This document shows positions 7,969 through 16,775 of a stretch of 48,915 nucleotides of DNA, piece by piece. The notes beneath the pieces are model-generated. The model had not been told where the DNA came from. It did no database searches and saw nothing but the letters and a program-made list of their open reading frames with translations. Source of the DNA: Belnapia moabensis DSM 16746. Its GTDB lineage: Bacteria; Pseudomonadota; Alphaproteobacteria; Acetobacterales; Acetobacteraceae. The stretch covers positions 1 to 48,915 of the forward strand of contig NZ_JQKB01000039.1 of assembly GCF_000745835.1 (NCBI RefSeq), in the 5' to 3' direction. Within the stretch, counting starts at the first letter, position 1. Every line of letters begins with the position of its first letter. The translations under genes and the position numbers were made by a program.

Positions 7969-9282
7969 ATGTCCGCCAGCACGCCATTGCGCGTCGTCAT
8001 CATCGGTGCCGGCTTCGGCGGGTTGGAGGCGGCGCGCGCCCTGGCCCGGGCCCCGGCCGAGATCACCCTGATCGACCGGCACAACCACCATCTCTTCCAG
8101 CCGCTGCTCTATCAAGTGGCGACGGCGGCGCTGTCGCCGGGCGACATCGCCTGGCCGGTCCGCACGATCTTCCGCCGCCAGCGCAATGTGCGGGTGATGA
8201 TGGCGGAGGTGACCGGCATCGACACCGCGGCGCGCGAGGTTGCGGCCGGCCCCGGCCTCCGCATCCCCTACGATGCGCTGGTGCTGGCGACGGGCGCGAC
8301 CCATTCCTATTTCGGGCGTGACGACTGGGCGCCCGTCGCGCCTGGCCTCAAGACCATCGAGGATGCGACGGATATCCGTCGCCGCCTGCTGCTCGCCTTC
8401 GAGCGGGCCGAGCTTACGGAGGACGAGGCGGAGCGGCGGCGCCTGCTGACCTTCACCGTCATCGGCGGCGGGCCGACGGGGGTGGAGCTCGCCGGCGCCA
8501 TGGCGGAGCTCGCCCGCCACGCCATGCCGCGCGAATTCCGCCGCATCGACCCGGCCATGGCGCGCATCGTGCTGATCGAGGCGGGGCCGCGCCTGCTGCC
8601 CAGCTTCCCGGAGGAGCTCGGCGCCAAGGCTCGGCAATCACTGGAGCGGATGGGGGTGCAGGTACTGACGGGCCTCCGCGTCACCGGCTGCGATGCGACG
8701 GGCATCGATTGCGGCGAGGAGCGGATCGCCGCCAGCACCATCGTCTGGGCGGCGGGCGTCGTCGCCTCGCCGGTCGGGGCCTGGATCGGGGCAGAGCGGG
8801 ACCGCGCGGGCCGCATCAAGGTCGGGCCGGACCTGTCGGTGCCCGGCCGGGCGGACATCTTCGCGCTCGGCGACACGGCCGCGGTCACGGATGGCAAGGG
8901 CAAGCCGGTGCCGGGCAATGCGCCGGCGGCGAAGCAGATGGGGCGCCATGTCGGCCGGCTGCTGGCGGCCCGCGCGGCGGGCCAGGCGGAGCCGCCGCCC
9001 TTCCGCTACCGGCACCATGGCGACCTCGCCACCATCGGCCGCCGCTCCGCCGTGGTGGAGCTGGGGCGCATCCGCCTCACCGGCCTGGTCGGCTGGTGGT
9101 TCTGGGGCCTCGCCCATGTCTGGTACCTGATCGGCTTCCGCAGCCGGATCGTCGTCTCCTTCGAGTGGCTTTGGAGCTACCTGACCTTCCAACGCGGTGC
9201 CCGGCTCATCACCGGGCGCGAGCCGAAGGGCGGCAACGCGACGCCCGTGCCTGGGCAGGCACGGGCGCTGGAGCGGGCATAG
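7969..9282 (+). CDS. ndh: Type II NADH:quinone oxidoreductase (NDH-2)
   Basis: This 437-residue flavoprotein has two dinucleotide folds: the FAD motif IIGAGFGGLEAARAL near the start and the NAD motif VIGGGPTGVELAGAM around residue 165. ATGATHSYF, TIVWAAGV and DIFALGDTAAV are signatures of the family. The C-terminal WWFWGLAHVWYLIGF segment is the amphipathic/membrane anchor of NDH-2. The enzyme oxidises NADH and reduces quinone without pumping protons. A GGAG ribosome site lies about 9 nt before the ATG. It diverges from mfd across a 133-nt gap and its stop is 7 nt from the converging DUF892 gene. Confidence 0.9.
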   Translation: MSASTPLRVVIIGAGFGGLEAARALARAPAEITLIDRHNHHLFQPLLYQVATAALSPGDIAWPVRTIFRRQRNVRVMMAEVTGIDTAAREVAAGPGLRIPYDALVLATGATHSYFGRDDWAPVAPGLKTIEDATDIRRRLLLAFERAELTEDEAERRRLLTFTVIGGGPTGVELAGAMAELARHAMPREFRRIDPAMARIVLIEAGPRLLPSFPEELGAKARQSLERMGVQVLTGLRVTGCDATGIDCGEERIAASTIVWAAGVVASPVGAWIGAERDRAGRIKVGPDLSVPGRADIFALGDTAAVTDGKGKPVPGNAPAAKQMGRHVGRLLAARAAGQAEPPPFRYRHHGDLATIGRRSAVVELGRIRLTGLVGWWFWGLAHVWYLIGFRSRIVVSFEWLWSYLTFQRGARLITGREPKGGNATPVPGQARALERA

Positions 9283-9289
9283 CGGCCGT

Positions 9290-9823
9290 TCAGGCCGCGC
9301 CGCGCGAGCCGCCCGATTGCTCGTTGGCCGGCAGGGTCTGCATCGCGGCCGGATTGACCTCCTGCTCGGCGATCCGGGTCAGCAGTTCGTCGGTATCCTT
9401 CTCCTCCTTCAGCGTCTGGGCGAGGAGGTCGACGGCCTTGGTCTGGCCCATGGATCTCAGCAGGGAGCAGAGCGTGCCATAGGCGGCCATCTCGTAATGC
9501 TCGATCTTCTGGGCAGCGCCGATCAGCGCAGCGTCGAGCACCGGGCCTTCCTCCAGCTCCTCCATCAGGTCGTCGGCTTCCTCGACCAAGCCTTCCATGG
9601 CGGCGCAGCTCTCGCCGTCGGGCTCGATGCCGAGCATCTCGCAGACCTCCTCGAGCCGTTCCACCTGGCGCTCGGTCTGCTCAATATGCTCGCGGAAGGC
9701 CTGCTTCAGCTTGGGCGAACTGGCTACATCCTCCAATTCGGGGAGGGCCGCGAGGATCTGATTCTCGGCGCTGTAGGTGTCCTGTAGGGAGAGTTCGAGC
9801 AGATCCTTGATGGTCTCGGCCAT
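9290..9823 (-). CDS. YciE/YciF-like ferritin-fold protein (DUF892)
   Basis: This 177-residue, strongly acidic, all-helical protein begins MAETIKDLLELSLQDTYSAENQILAALPEL, the hallmark N-terminus of the DUF892 (YciE/YciF) family. Helices carry the expected acidic metal-ligand residues (YSAE.Q, EHIEQTERQ, IEHYEMAAYG). Members form a four-helix bundle related to ferritins and rubrerythrins and are induced by stress; their reaction is not firmly established, though di-iron binding is likely. It is convergent with ndh and upstream of no obvious partner on its strand. Confidence 0.85.
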   Translation of the reverse strand: MAETIKDLLELSLQDTYSAENQILAALPELEDVASSPKLKQAFREHIEQTERQVERLEEVCEMLGIEPDGESCAAMEGLVEEADDLMEELEEGPVLDAALIGAAQKIEHYEMAAYGTLCSLLRSMGQTKAVDLLAQTLKEEKDTDELLTRIAEQEVNPAAMQTLPANEQSGGSRGAA

Positions 9824-9905
9824 GGCGGCGTTCCCCTGGGTATGGTCTCGCCTGGAGGAACGGGGCCAGGGAGGGGCCAGTTGCCCATCCCCGGCGGAAC
9901 ATCAT

Positions 9906-10283
9906 TCACCCGACGCCCACCACCCTGAAGCCGTAATCGCGGCCGTTCGGCTCACGTATGGTGACGTACTCCCCGGGCCGGAGCTGCCCCGCCTGACCGA
10001 TCAGCACATGCGGCGCGGCATCCGCGGCCTCGCCCTCGGCCGGCGAGAACGCGAGCGACCAGCCGGTCTGCTCATTCCACTGTACCGTGCCGGGTTGCGG
10101 CGGCCCGTCCGGCCGGAAGCGCACGGCCGGCCAGGGCGCCGGGTCCGCGAGCCAGGCGCCGGGGTCGAGATGCCCGCCCTGGGTCAGCGTCACCGACATT
10201 TCGTAGCGGCGATCCGCGCTGCCCTGTGGGAAGCCGGGGCCATTGGCCAGCACCAGGGTCACCAGGGGCATCGGCGGCATCAT
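9906..10283 (-). CDS. Hypothetical protein, 125 residues
   Basis: This leftward frame has typical codon use and no signal peptide. The sequence opens PLVTLVLANGPGFPQGSADRRYEM and ends TIREPNGRDYGFRVVGVG, suggesting a small mixed beta protein with an SH3- or OB-like close. Starts at 10283, 10280 and 10271 are all possible; a GAAGG sits just before the first two and 13 nt before the third. I recognise no family. It lies between the DUF892 gene and a stretch without genes. Confidence 0.5.
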   Translation of the reverse strand: MMPPMPLVTLVLANGPGFPQGSADRRYEMSVTLTQGGHLDPGAWLADPAPWPAVRFRPDGPPQPGTVQWNEQTGWSLAFSPAEGEAADAAPHVLIGQAGQLRPGEYVTIREPNGRDYGFRVVGVG

Positions 10284-10517
10284 CCTTCAACGCTGCGGCG
10301 CGGATGACGTAACGTCCGGGCATCGGACTGGTTCGGGCCGGACCATCGGCAAGTTCGGCGTCCGGGCCGAAAGGCGGAGGAGGACGGCCGAGCGGATTGC
10401 CATGCGGAATCGCAGGGGGTCAGGCCGTTTGGAGGCGTAAGCCCAGCCTGCTGGCCATGATCCGAGGCGGCTCAGTCCGGAGTCGCCCTGTCTCCCCCAC
10501 CCAAGGCAATCCCAGGC
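10284..10517. other. Intergenic stretch without a recognised gene
   Basis: Open frames here are short, have unnatural composition on both strands and lack ribosome sites. The stretch separates two small leftward genes and should contain the promoter of the 125-residue protein gene. No repeat or clear hairpin stands out. Confidence 0.4.
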
Positions 10518-10748
10518 TTAATGGAGACGGGCGTTGCGTGGGCGGACGGGGGCTGGCGGATGCGAGGCGGCAGCGGTGGCAACCGGCTCCGGGAGGTTGG
10601 AGACGGCGAGGGCGACATGGCGTGCGGCCTCCGTCGCGCCGAGCCGCAGGCATTCGGCCTCCACATAGGAGAGCATGAGGCGGAGGGCGGATTGGTCAGG
10701 AGATTCGGGCTCGGCCTCGGTTTCAAGAGGCTTAAACGCGGCACGCAT
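10518..10748 (-). CDS. Small hypothetical protein, 76 residues
   Basis: The ATG at 10746-10748 is preceded by a GGAG ribosome site about 9 nt upstream, which decides this start over the longer frame to 10784. The product is a soluble helical protein: an acidic N-terminal part, a core helix ALRLMLSYVEAECLRLGATEAARHVALAV, and a proline/alanine-rich basic tail. I do not recognise a named family. It is transcribed leftward from an AT-rich region that probably holds its promoter. Confidence 0.5.
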   Translation of the reverse strand: MRAAFKPLETEAEPESPDQSALRLMLSYVEAECLRLGATEAARHVALAVSNLPEPVATAAASHPPAPVRPRNARLH

Positions 10749-10977
10749 CCAGCACGCTCCGGCTAAAGTGATTGCATAGCACACATACTATTGACCGTGC
10801 GGGACAGCAACATGGAAATCGTTTCAGGGTTGTGTAGGCTCGCCTGTACACCGATGAGAAAGCGCATGCGGCGCATTCTGCGGCGATATCGCGCCGCCTT
10901 AATTCTACTTATTGATTTAACGTGGCCGGTATATTTGTAATCAACACTTTACAAATCTCGTAATATTCGGAAGCATT
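10749..10977. other. AT-rich intergenic region with an inverted repeat
   Basis: About 230 nt between the SDR gene end and the 76-residue protein gene. Positions ~10895-10980 are far richer in A/T than anything else in the window (runs such as TTAATTCTACTTATTGATTTAA). No gene is seen. It should contain the promoter of the small leftward gene. Confidence 0.6.
10933..10956. repeat. Perfect 8-bp inverted repeat, ATTTGTAA-N8-TTACAAAT
   Basis: The arms are at 10933-10940 and 10949-10956, separated by 8 nt. The repeat lies 22 nt beyond the stop of the leftward SDR gene in AT-rich DNA. The dyad spacing and AT content suit a regulator binding site; as a terminator the stem would be weak. Confidence 0.5.
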
Positions 10978-11646
10978 TCAAAAGCTCTCAACCCAGGGAC
11001 GAATTTCCAGCTCCCAGCTCCACGCACTTCGTGATTGGCGAATGAGCTGAAGGTAGCTTGCTGCGATGGCATCGGGGTCGAGCAGGCTGTCTTGCCCGCT
11101 ATCCTTGCGGGGTGTGCTCCGGATGCCACCATCGATGACAATGTGAGCCACATGCACGCCCTGCGGATGCAGCTCCCGTGCGGCGGACTGGGCGAGGCCG
11201 CGGAGGGCGAATTTCCCCATCGCAAACGGAGCGCTCAGCGGATAGCCCTTCACCCCGGCCGAGGCGCCGGTCAGCAGGATGGTGCCGCGCCCGGTGGCCA
11301 GCATGCGCCGGGCCGCTTCGCGCACCGCGAGGAAGGCGCCGAAGGCGCAGACCTGGAGGCTCTTCTGCACCTCGGCCGGGTCCAGCTCGGCGATCGGGCC
11401 GCGGGTGCGGTAGCTCGGGTTGTAGACGACGACCTCGGCATCGCCCTCGGCCTCGAACAGCGCGGCGACCTGGGCGGCGTCGGCGGCGTCGCACGTATGG
11501 GTGGTGGCATTGGCCTCGGCGGCGAGCGCGGCAAGCTTCGCGGTGTTGCGGGCGGCCAGCGCCACGGCATAGCCCTCCCGCGCGAGGAGCCGGGCGAGGG
11601 AAGCGGAGAGCCCGTCCCCGGCGCCGATGATCAGGGCTTTCGGCAT
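10978..11646 (-). CDS. Short-chain dehydrogenase/reductase with Phe in place of catalytic Tyr
   Basis: This 222-residue Rossmann protein starts MPKALIIGAGDGLSASLARLL, a glycine-rich cofactor motif, and has the strand-4 VVVYNPS (in place of NNAG) and the LLTGASAG strand with Ser129. The usual YxxxK is FAMGK (Phe141, Lys145), so the acid-base tyrosine is absent; a similar FAMGK block occurs in a subgroup of SDRs, as I recall. The substrate is unknown and catalysis may be altered or absent. An AAGGAG ribosome site lies 8 nt before the ATG. The gene begins 12 nt after the M20 peptidase stop, so the two form an operon. The last ~25 codons are less GC-rich than the rest. Confidence 0.75.
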   Translation of the reverse strand: MPKALIIGAGDGLSASLARLLAREGYAVALAARNTAKLAALAAEANATTHTCDAADAAQVAALFEAEGDAEVVVYNPSYRTRGPIAELDPAEVQKSLQVCAFGAFLAVREAARRMLATGRGTILLTGASAGVKGYPLSAPFAMGKFALRGLAQSAARELHPQGVHVAHIVIDGGIRSTPRKDSGQDSLLDPDAIAASYLQLIRQSRSAWSWELEIRPWVESF

Positions 11647-11658
11647 TTGTTTCGCTCC

Positions 11659-12789
11659 TTATCCCAGGGTTTCCAGCAGCTCGCAGAGCACGGCACAGCG
11701 CGGCGCCAGGTCGGGCCAGCGGATATGCTCCTCCGGCGCATGAGCGCCGGCGCCGGTGCAGCCGAGGCCGTCCAGTGTCGGGATGCCCATGGCGGCGGTG
11801 AAATTGCCGTCCGACCCGCCGCCGCGATGCTGCTTCGGCAAGTCATAGCCCTGGCGGGCGGCGATGGCGCGGGCCGTCTCGTAGAGGGCGAGGTTGGCCG
11901 GGCTCTCCTCCAGCGGCGGGCGGTTCAGGCCGCCCTCCACGGTGATACGGATACCGTCCGCCTCGCCGGCGAGCGCCCGGATGGCAGCAACCATGCGCTC
12001 CGCCTCGGCGAGGCTCGGAGCGCGGAAGTCGATGCGGCAACCGGCCTCGGGCGGGATGACATTCGGCCGGGTGCCGCCCCAGATCGGCGCGACATTGGTG
12101 GTGACGCCGCGCTCCAGGTCGGTCAGGGCATGGACCTTGAGGATTGCCTGGGCGAGGGCAACGACGGCGCTCCGTCCCTCGGACCAATTGCCGCCGGCAT
12201 GGGCGCTGCGACCCTCGACGGTGAGCGTGAAGCCGCCGGTGCCCTTGCGGCCGGTGACGCAGGCGCCCTGGTTGCCGCCGGCGGGCTCCGGGATCAGCAC
12301 GGCGCAGGCGCCGCGGGCGGCGGCCTCGATGGGAGCGCGGCTGGTCGGGCTGCCGACCTCCTCGTCCGGCGTCAGCAGCAGGGTGATGGGGCGACGGGTC
12401 TCCACCCCCTGGCGCAGGATCTCGCGCACCGAGTGGAAGGCGAAGAAGCTGCCGGCCTTCATGTCGTAGATGCCGGGACCATGGGCACGCTCGCCCTCGA
12501 CGCGCCAAGGCATCGATTTCGCCAGGGTGCCGTGGTCCCAGACCGTGTCGAGATGGCCGGCGACGACCACCGGCGCGCCCTCGCCCGGGGTGCGGGCGAT
12601 CAGCGTGTCGCCGAAGCCGTCGCGACCGGGCAGGCGCTCGATGGCAGCGCCGGCGCCCGCCAGGTCGGCCTGGCAGCGGTCGAGCAAGGCGTTGACGGCT
12701 GCGGCGTCGGTGGTGGGCGTCTCGTGCTCCACCCAGGTCCTGAGCTCGGCGAGAAGGCGGTCGGAGCTGCCGATATCGGTCTGGGGCAT
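11659..12789 (-). CDS. M20 family metallopeptidase (carboxypeptidase G2/ArgE-like)
   Basis: The ATG at 12787-12789 gives 376 residues; the longer upstream frame looks non-coding. Zinc-site motifs of the M20 family are all present: GHLDTVWD (His79, Asp81), GPGIYDMKAG (bridging Asp109) and TPDEEVGS (catalytic Glu143 and ligand Glu144). Near the end come a GGGSDGN motif and the final histidine region AHAPEEH. A dimerisation domain (GRSAHAG..) lies between. The order fits glutamate carboxypeptidase/CPG2-like enzymes, which remove a C-terminal amino acid from small peptides or conjugates. It lacks a signal peptide and is first in a two-gene leftward operon with the SDR. Confidence 0.85.
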   Translation of the reverse strand: MPQTDIGSSDRLLAELRTWVEHETPTTDAAAVNALLDRCQADLAGAGAAIERLPGRDGFGDTLIARTPGEGAPVVVAGHLDTVWDHGTLAKSMPWRVEGERAHGPGIYDMKAGSFFAFHSVREILRQGVETRRPITLLLTPDEEVGSPTSRAPIEAAARGACAVLIPEPAGGNQGACVTGRKGTGGFTLTVEGRSAHAGGNWSEGRSAVVALAQAILKVHALTDLERGVTTNVAPIWGGTRPNVIPPEAGCRIDFRAPSLAEAERMVAAIRALAGEADGIRITVEGGLNRPPLEESPANLALYETARAIAARQGYDLPKQHRGGGSDGNFTAAMGIPTLDGLGCTGAGAHAPEEHIRWPDLAPRCAVLCELLETLG

Positions 12790-12875
12790 GGGGTCGGTCC
12801 TGCTGCGGTCTCGATCCACTCTGGCGATGGCGTGGCGCTTGTCCACCCGCCCTGGCCTCGCTAGACCGCCGAGGC

Positions 12876-13814
12876 ATGACCCAGCCCCTCGTCCTATCCG
12901 ACTGGCGTGACCTGCCGCCCGGGCTGCGCGGGGCGACCGTCGCACTCGGCAACATGGACGGGGTGCATATCGGCCACCGGGCAGTGCTGGCGGCGGCGCA
13001 TGCGGCGCGGCCCTCGGCGCCGCTCGCGGTGCTGACCTTCGAGCCGCATCCGCGCGAGCATTTCCGCCCGGAGGACCCTCCCTTCCGCCTGACCCTCCTG
13101 CCCGCTAAGGCGGAGGCGCTGGGGGCGGCCGGCGCGGCGCTTGTGGTGGCGCTGCCCTTCGATGCGGCGCTGGCCACCATGTCGGCGGAGCGCTTCTTCA
13201 CTGAGGTGCTGCGGGACGGGCTCGGCGCCGTGCATCTGGCCTGCGGGCAGGATTTCGCCTTCGGCCACCGGCGCGGTGGGGATGCCGGCACGCTCACCGG
13301 CCTGGCCGAGGCGGCGGGCATCGGGCTGACCATCGTGCCGCCCGTCACGGACGCGCAGGGGCCGATCTCCTCCACCCGCATCCGCCGCGCCTTGCAGGAC
13401 GGCTATCCGGAGCGGGCGACGGCCATGCTCGGCCGCCCCTGGGAGATTCGCGGCGAGGTGGTGCATGGCGACAAGCTCGGCCGGGTGCTGGGCTGGCCGA
13501 CGGCCAATCTCTGGCTCGGCCGGCACCTGGAGCCAGCGCGCGGGGTGTATGCGGTGACGGCGATGCTGCCGGACGGGCGGGAGGTGAAGGGCGTCTCCAA
13601 CATCGGCCGGCGGCCAACCCTCGGCGGCGACCCGGAAACCAGGCTCGAGACCTATCTCTTCGACTTCTCGGGCGATCTCTACGGGCAGGAGATCGGCGTG
13701 CGGCTGCGGCATTTCCTGCGGGCGGATGCCAAATTCGATGGGCTGGAGGCGCTGAAGACGGCCATCGCCCGGGATGCCGAGGATGCGCGGGCGGTGCTGG
13801 CCCAGGATACTTGA
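12876..13814 (+). CDS. ribF: Bifunctional riboflavin kinase/FAD synthetase
   Basis: This 312-residue protein has the nucleotidyltransferase domain first (GNMDGVHIGH, TFEPHPREHF, FGHRRGGD, ISSTRIR) and the riboflavin kinase domain second (GEVVHGDKLGRVLGWPTANL, GVYAV, GVSNIGRRPT, ETYLFDF). It turns riboflavin into FMN and then FAD. The usual NFDGVH motif is NMDGVH here, a conservative change at the Phe. It diverges from the M20 peptidase gene and lies just upstream of ileS, the arrangement seen in many proteobacteria. Confidence 0.93.
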   Translation: MTQPLVLSDWRDLPPGLRGATVALGNMDGVHIGHRAVLAAAHAARPSAPLAVLTFEPHPREHFRPEDPPFRLTLLPAKAEALGAAGAALVVALPFDAALATMSAERFFTEVLRDGLGAVHLACGQDFAFGHRRGGDAGTLTGLAEAAGIGLTIVPPVTDAQGPISSTRIRRALQDGYPERATAMLGRPWEIRGEVVHGDKLGRVLGWPTANLWLGRHLEPARGVYAVTAMLPDGREVKGVSNIGRRPTLGGDPETRLETYLFDFSGDLYGQEIGVRLRHFLRADAKFDGLEALKTAIARDAEDARAVLAQDT

Positions 13815-13881
13815 CCCCTTAGCCCTCCGATCCCCATAAGCCCCTCATGCATCGCCCGGTGGCCCATCCGCGAATTAGCCG

Positions 13882-13905
13882 CCCGGCCCTCGCCTGAGGG
13901 CCGGG
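13882..13905. terminator. 10-bp stem-loop between ribF and ileS
   Basis: A perfect stem (13882-13891 with 13896-13905) with a GCCT tetraloop, 68 nt after ribF and 63 nt before ileS. No T-run follows, so it could terminate or attenuate, or it may shape the ileS leader. Confidence 0.4.
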
Positions 13906-13967
13906 ACCGCCGCGCACCCGCCACCGCTGACCCGCCGCCGCGCCGCCGGCGGCCGGAGACCGCCCCG

Positions 13968-16775
13968 ATGAACGACACCGAAGCCCCCGCGCCCCGAGAC
14001 TACCGCGGCACCGTCTTCCTGCCGCAGACCGCCTTCCCGATGAAGGGCGACCTGCCGAAGCGCGAGCCGGACTGGCTGAAGCGCTGGGAGGGGCTCGGCC
14101 TCTGGTCCCGCCTGCGCGAGCAGTCGAAGGGGCGGACGCCTTTCATCCTGCATGACGGCCCGCCCTACGCGAACGGCCCGCTGCATATCGGCCACGCGCT
14201 GAACAAGATCCTGAAGGACGTCATCAACCGCGCCGCCCAGATGGCGGGGCATGACGCGGACTACGTTCCCGGCTGGGACTGCCACGGCCTGCCGATCGAG
14301 TGGAAGGTCGAGGAGGAGTACCGCGACCCCAAGGGCAAGTACCAGGGCGGCCGCAAGAAGGACGATGTGCCCGTACTCGAATTCCGCGCCGAGTGCCGCG
14401 CCTATGCCACGCGCTGGCTCGACGTGCAGCGGGAGGAGTTCAAGCGCCTCGGCGTCTTCGGCGACTGGGCCGGGCGCTATGCGACGATGGACTTCCCTTC
14501 GGAAGCGACCATCGTCGCCGAGATCGGCAAGTTCCTGATGAACGGCTCGCTCTATCGCGGCCTGCGCCCGGTAATGTGGAGTCCGGTCGAGAAGACGGCG
14601 CTGGCCGAGGCGGAGATCGAGTATCACGACCATGTCTCGCCGACGCTCTGGGCGCGCTTCCGCCTGGTGAAGGCCGGCGCCGAGGACCTGGCCGGCGCCA
14701 GCGTCGTGATCTGGACGACGACGCCCTGGACCATCCCCGGCAACCGCGCCGTCGCCTATGGCGCCGAGATCGACTACGCGCTGGTGCATGTCGATGGCGT
14801 CGCCGAGGGCAGCCACCTTGTCCCCGGCGAAAGGCTCCTCGTCGCCCTCGCCCTGCTGCCGCAGTTCAGCAAGGATGCGGGGCTCGGCGCGCATAGTGTC
14901 GTGCGGGTGCTGAAGGGCGAGGAGCTGACGGGCGCCATCGCTGCGCATCCGCTGCGCGGCGCCGGCTACGACTTCGACGTGCCGCTGCTGCCGGGCGATT
15001 TCGTCACCACCGAGGCCGGCACCGGCTTCGTCCACATCGCCCCGAGCCATGGCGAGGACGACTTCAACCTCGGGCGGGAGAACGGCCTGCCGGTGCCGGA
15101 GACGGTCAACGACGACGGCACCTTCACCCTGCAGGCGCCGGGCTTCACCGGCCTGCATGTCTTCAAGGCGCATGACGCCGTTTACGCCGCCTGCGAGGCG
15201 GCGGGCACGCTGGTCGCCAAGGGGAAGCTCACGCACAGCTATCCGCATAGCTGGCGCTCGAAGAAGCCGGTGATCTTCCGCGCCACGCCGCAATGGTTCA
15301 TCGCCATGGACGATGCCAATGCGATCCGCGAGAAGTCGCTCGCCGCCATCGACGCCACGCAGTTCGTCCCCGACCAGGGGCGCAACCGCATCGGCAGCAT
15401 GGTCGCGGCGCGGCCCGACTGGTGCATCAGCCGCCAGCGGGCGTGGGGCGTGCCCATCGCCGTCTTCGTCGACCGCCGCACCGGCGAGCCGCTGCGCGAC
15501 ACGGCGGTGATGGAGCGCATTGTGGAGGCCTTCCGCGTGGAGGGCGCGGATGCCTGGTACCAGCCGGGCGCCGCCGCGCGCTTCCTCGGAGAAGGACGCG
15601 ATCCGGCGGACTACGAGCAGGTGATGGACATCGTCGATGTGTGGTTCGAGAGCGGCTCGACCCATGCCTTCGTCCTGCGCGACCGCGGCATGCCCTTCCC
15701 GGCCGATCTCTACCTAGAGGGCTCCGACCAGCATCGCGGCTGGTTCCATTCATCGCTGCTGGAGAGCGTCGGCACCAACGGCGTCGCGCCTTTCAAGGCG
15801 GTGCTGACGCATGGCTTCGTGCTCGATGAGTCGGGCCGGAAGATGTCGAAGTCGCTCGGCAACGTCACCGCCCCGCAGGAGGTGATGCAGCAATACGGCG
15901 CCGACATCCTGCGCCTCTGGGTAATGAACTCGGACACCGCCGAGGACCTCCGCATCGGCAAGGAGATCCTGAAGCAGCAGGCGGAGCTCTACCGGCGCCT
16001 GCGCAACACGCTGCGCTGGCTGCTCGGCAACCTCGCCGGCTTCGATGAGGCCGAGCGCGTTCCCCATAGCGAGTTGCCGGAGCTGGAGCGCTGGGTGCTG
16101 CACCGGCTGACCGAGTTGGATGCGAAGCTGCGCAAGGCGGCGAATGATTACGACTGGACGGGCGTCTATCCCGAGATCCACGCCTTCTGCTCGACCGACC
16201 TCTCGGCCTTCTACTTCGACATTCGCAAGGACAGCCTCTACTGCGATGCCGCGGACAGCCACCGGCGGCGCAGCGCGCGTACGGTGCTCGACATGCTGCA
16301 TCGCTGCCTCTGCGCCTGGCTGGCGCCGGTGCTGGTCTTCACCGCGGAGGAGGCCTGGCTCGCCCGCTTCCCCGACGAGAATGACAGCATCCACCTGCAC
16401 GACTTCCCGGAGCTGCCCGGCGAGTGGCGGGACGAGGCGCTGGGCGAGCGCTGGGCGGCGCTGCGCGCCCGCCGCGCCCTGGCGACCAACCTGCTGGAAC
16501 GTCTCAGGAGGGATGGGGAGATCGGCTCATCGCTGCAGGCCAAGGTGACCGTCAACCCTATGGGCGATGAGTCGTTCGACTCATCGTTTTGGGAAGAATT
16601 CCTGATCGTTTCCAAGGTCGAAGCTGAGCCCGAGCCGTTCGAAGCGGGCTTCCGTGTCGTAAAGGCCCCCGGCGCCAAATGTGAGCGCTGCTGGCGCGTG
16701 CTGGAGGAAGTCGGCCAATCCGCCGCCCATCCGACCCTTTGCCGCCGCTGCGAGGCCGTGGTGGCAGGCCAGTGA
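13968..16775 (+). CDS. ileS: Isoleucyl-tRNA synthetase
   Basis: This 935-residue class I synthetase has the HIGH motif in GPLHIGHALNK, PGWDCHGLPIEWKVE, the CP1 editing domain (WTTTPWTIPGNRAV, GTGFVHIAPSHGEDD), KMSKSLGN, the anticodon-binding helical domain and a C-terminal zinc-binding knuckle, CERCWRV...CRRC. Length and order are those of bacterial IleS. It charges tRNA-Ile in the cytoplasm. The stop TGA overlaps the lspA ATG (TGATG), so the two are translationally coupled. A perfect 10-bp palindrome lies in the region coding for the C-terminal part. Confidence 0.95.
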   Translation: MNDTEAPAPRDYRGTVFLPQTAFPMKGDLPKREPDWLKRWEGLGLWSRLREQSKGRTPFILHDGPPYANGPLHIGHALNKILKDVINRAAQMAGHDADYVPGWDCHGLPIEWKVEEEYRDPKGKYQGGRKKDDVPVLEFRAECRAYATRWLDVQREEFKRLGVFGDWAGRYATMDFPSEATIVAEIGKFLMNGSLYRGLRPVMWSPVEKTALAEAEIEYHDHVSPTLWARFRLVKAGAEDLAGASVVIWTTTPWTIPGNRAVAYGAEIDYALVHVDGVAEGSHLVPGERLLVALALLPQFSKDAGLGAHSVVRVLKGEELTGAIAAHPLRGAGYDFDVPLLPGDFVTTEAGTGFVHIAPSHGEDDFNLGRENGLPVPETVNDDGTFTLQAPGFTGLHVFKAHDAVYAACEAAGTLVAKGKLTHSYPHSWRSKKPVIFRATPQWFIAMDDANAIREKSLAAIDATQFVPDQGRNRIGSMVAARPDWCISRQRAWGVPIAVFVDRRTGEPLRDTAVMERIVEAFRVEGADAWYQPGAAARFLGEGRDPADYEQVMDIVDVWFESGSTHAFVLRDRGMPFPADLYLEGSDQHRGWFHSSLLESVGTNGVAPFKAVLTHGFVLDESGRKMSKSLGNVTAPQEVMQQYGADILRLWVMNSDTAEDLRIGKEILKQQAELYRRLRNTLRWLLGNLAGFDEAERVPHSELPELERWVLHRLTELDAKLRKAANDYDWTGVYPEIHAFCSTDLSAFYFDIRKDSLYCDAADSHRRRSARTVLDMLHRCLCAWLAPVLVFTAEEAWLARFPDENDSIHLHDFPELPGEWRDEALGERWAALRARRALATNLLERLRRDGEIGSSLQAKVTVNPMGDESFDSSFWEEFLIVSKVEAEPEPFEAGFRVVKAPGAKCERCWRVLEEVGQSAAHPTLCRRCEAVVAGQ
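16565..16586. repeat. Perfect palindrome inside ileS
   Basis: CGATGAGTCG at 16565-16574 and its exact complement at 16577-16586 are separated by TT and followed by TTTT. It encodes the low-complexity patch GDESFDSS between the anticodon-binding domain and the zinc knuckle, in a locally AT-richer stretch (16556-16670). It looks like an intrinsic-terminator shape, or a small palindromic insertion accommodated by the protein. Confidence 0.6.

Noticed and set aside
13815-13967. T-box or other riboswitch ahead of ileS
   Set aside because: Only a short 10-bp hairpin is present; no conserved T-box sequence, which is in any case rare in Proteobacteria.
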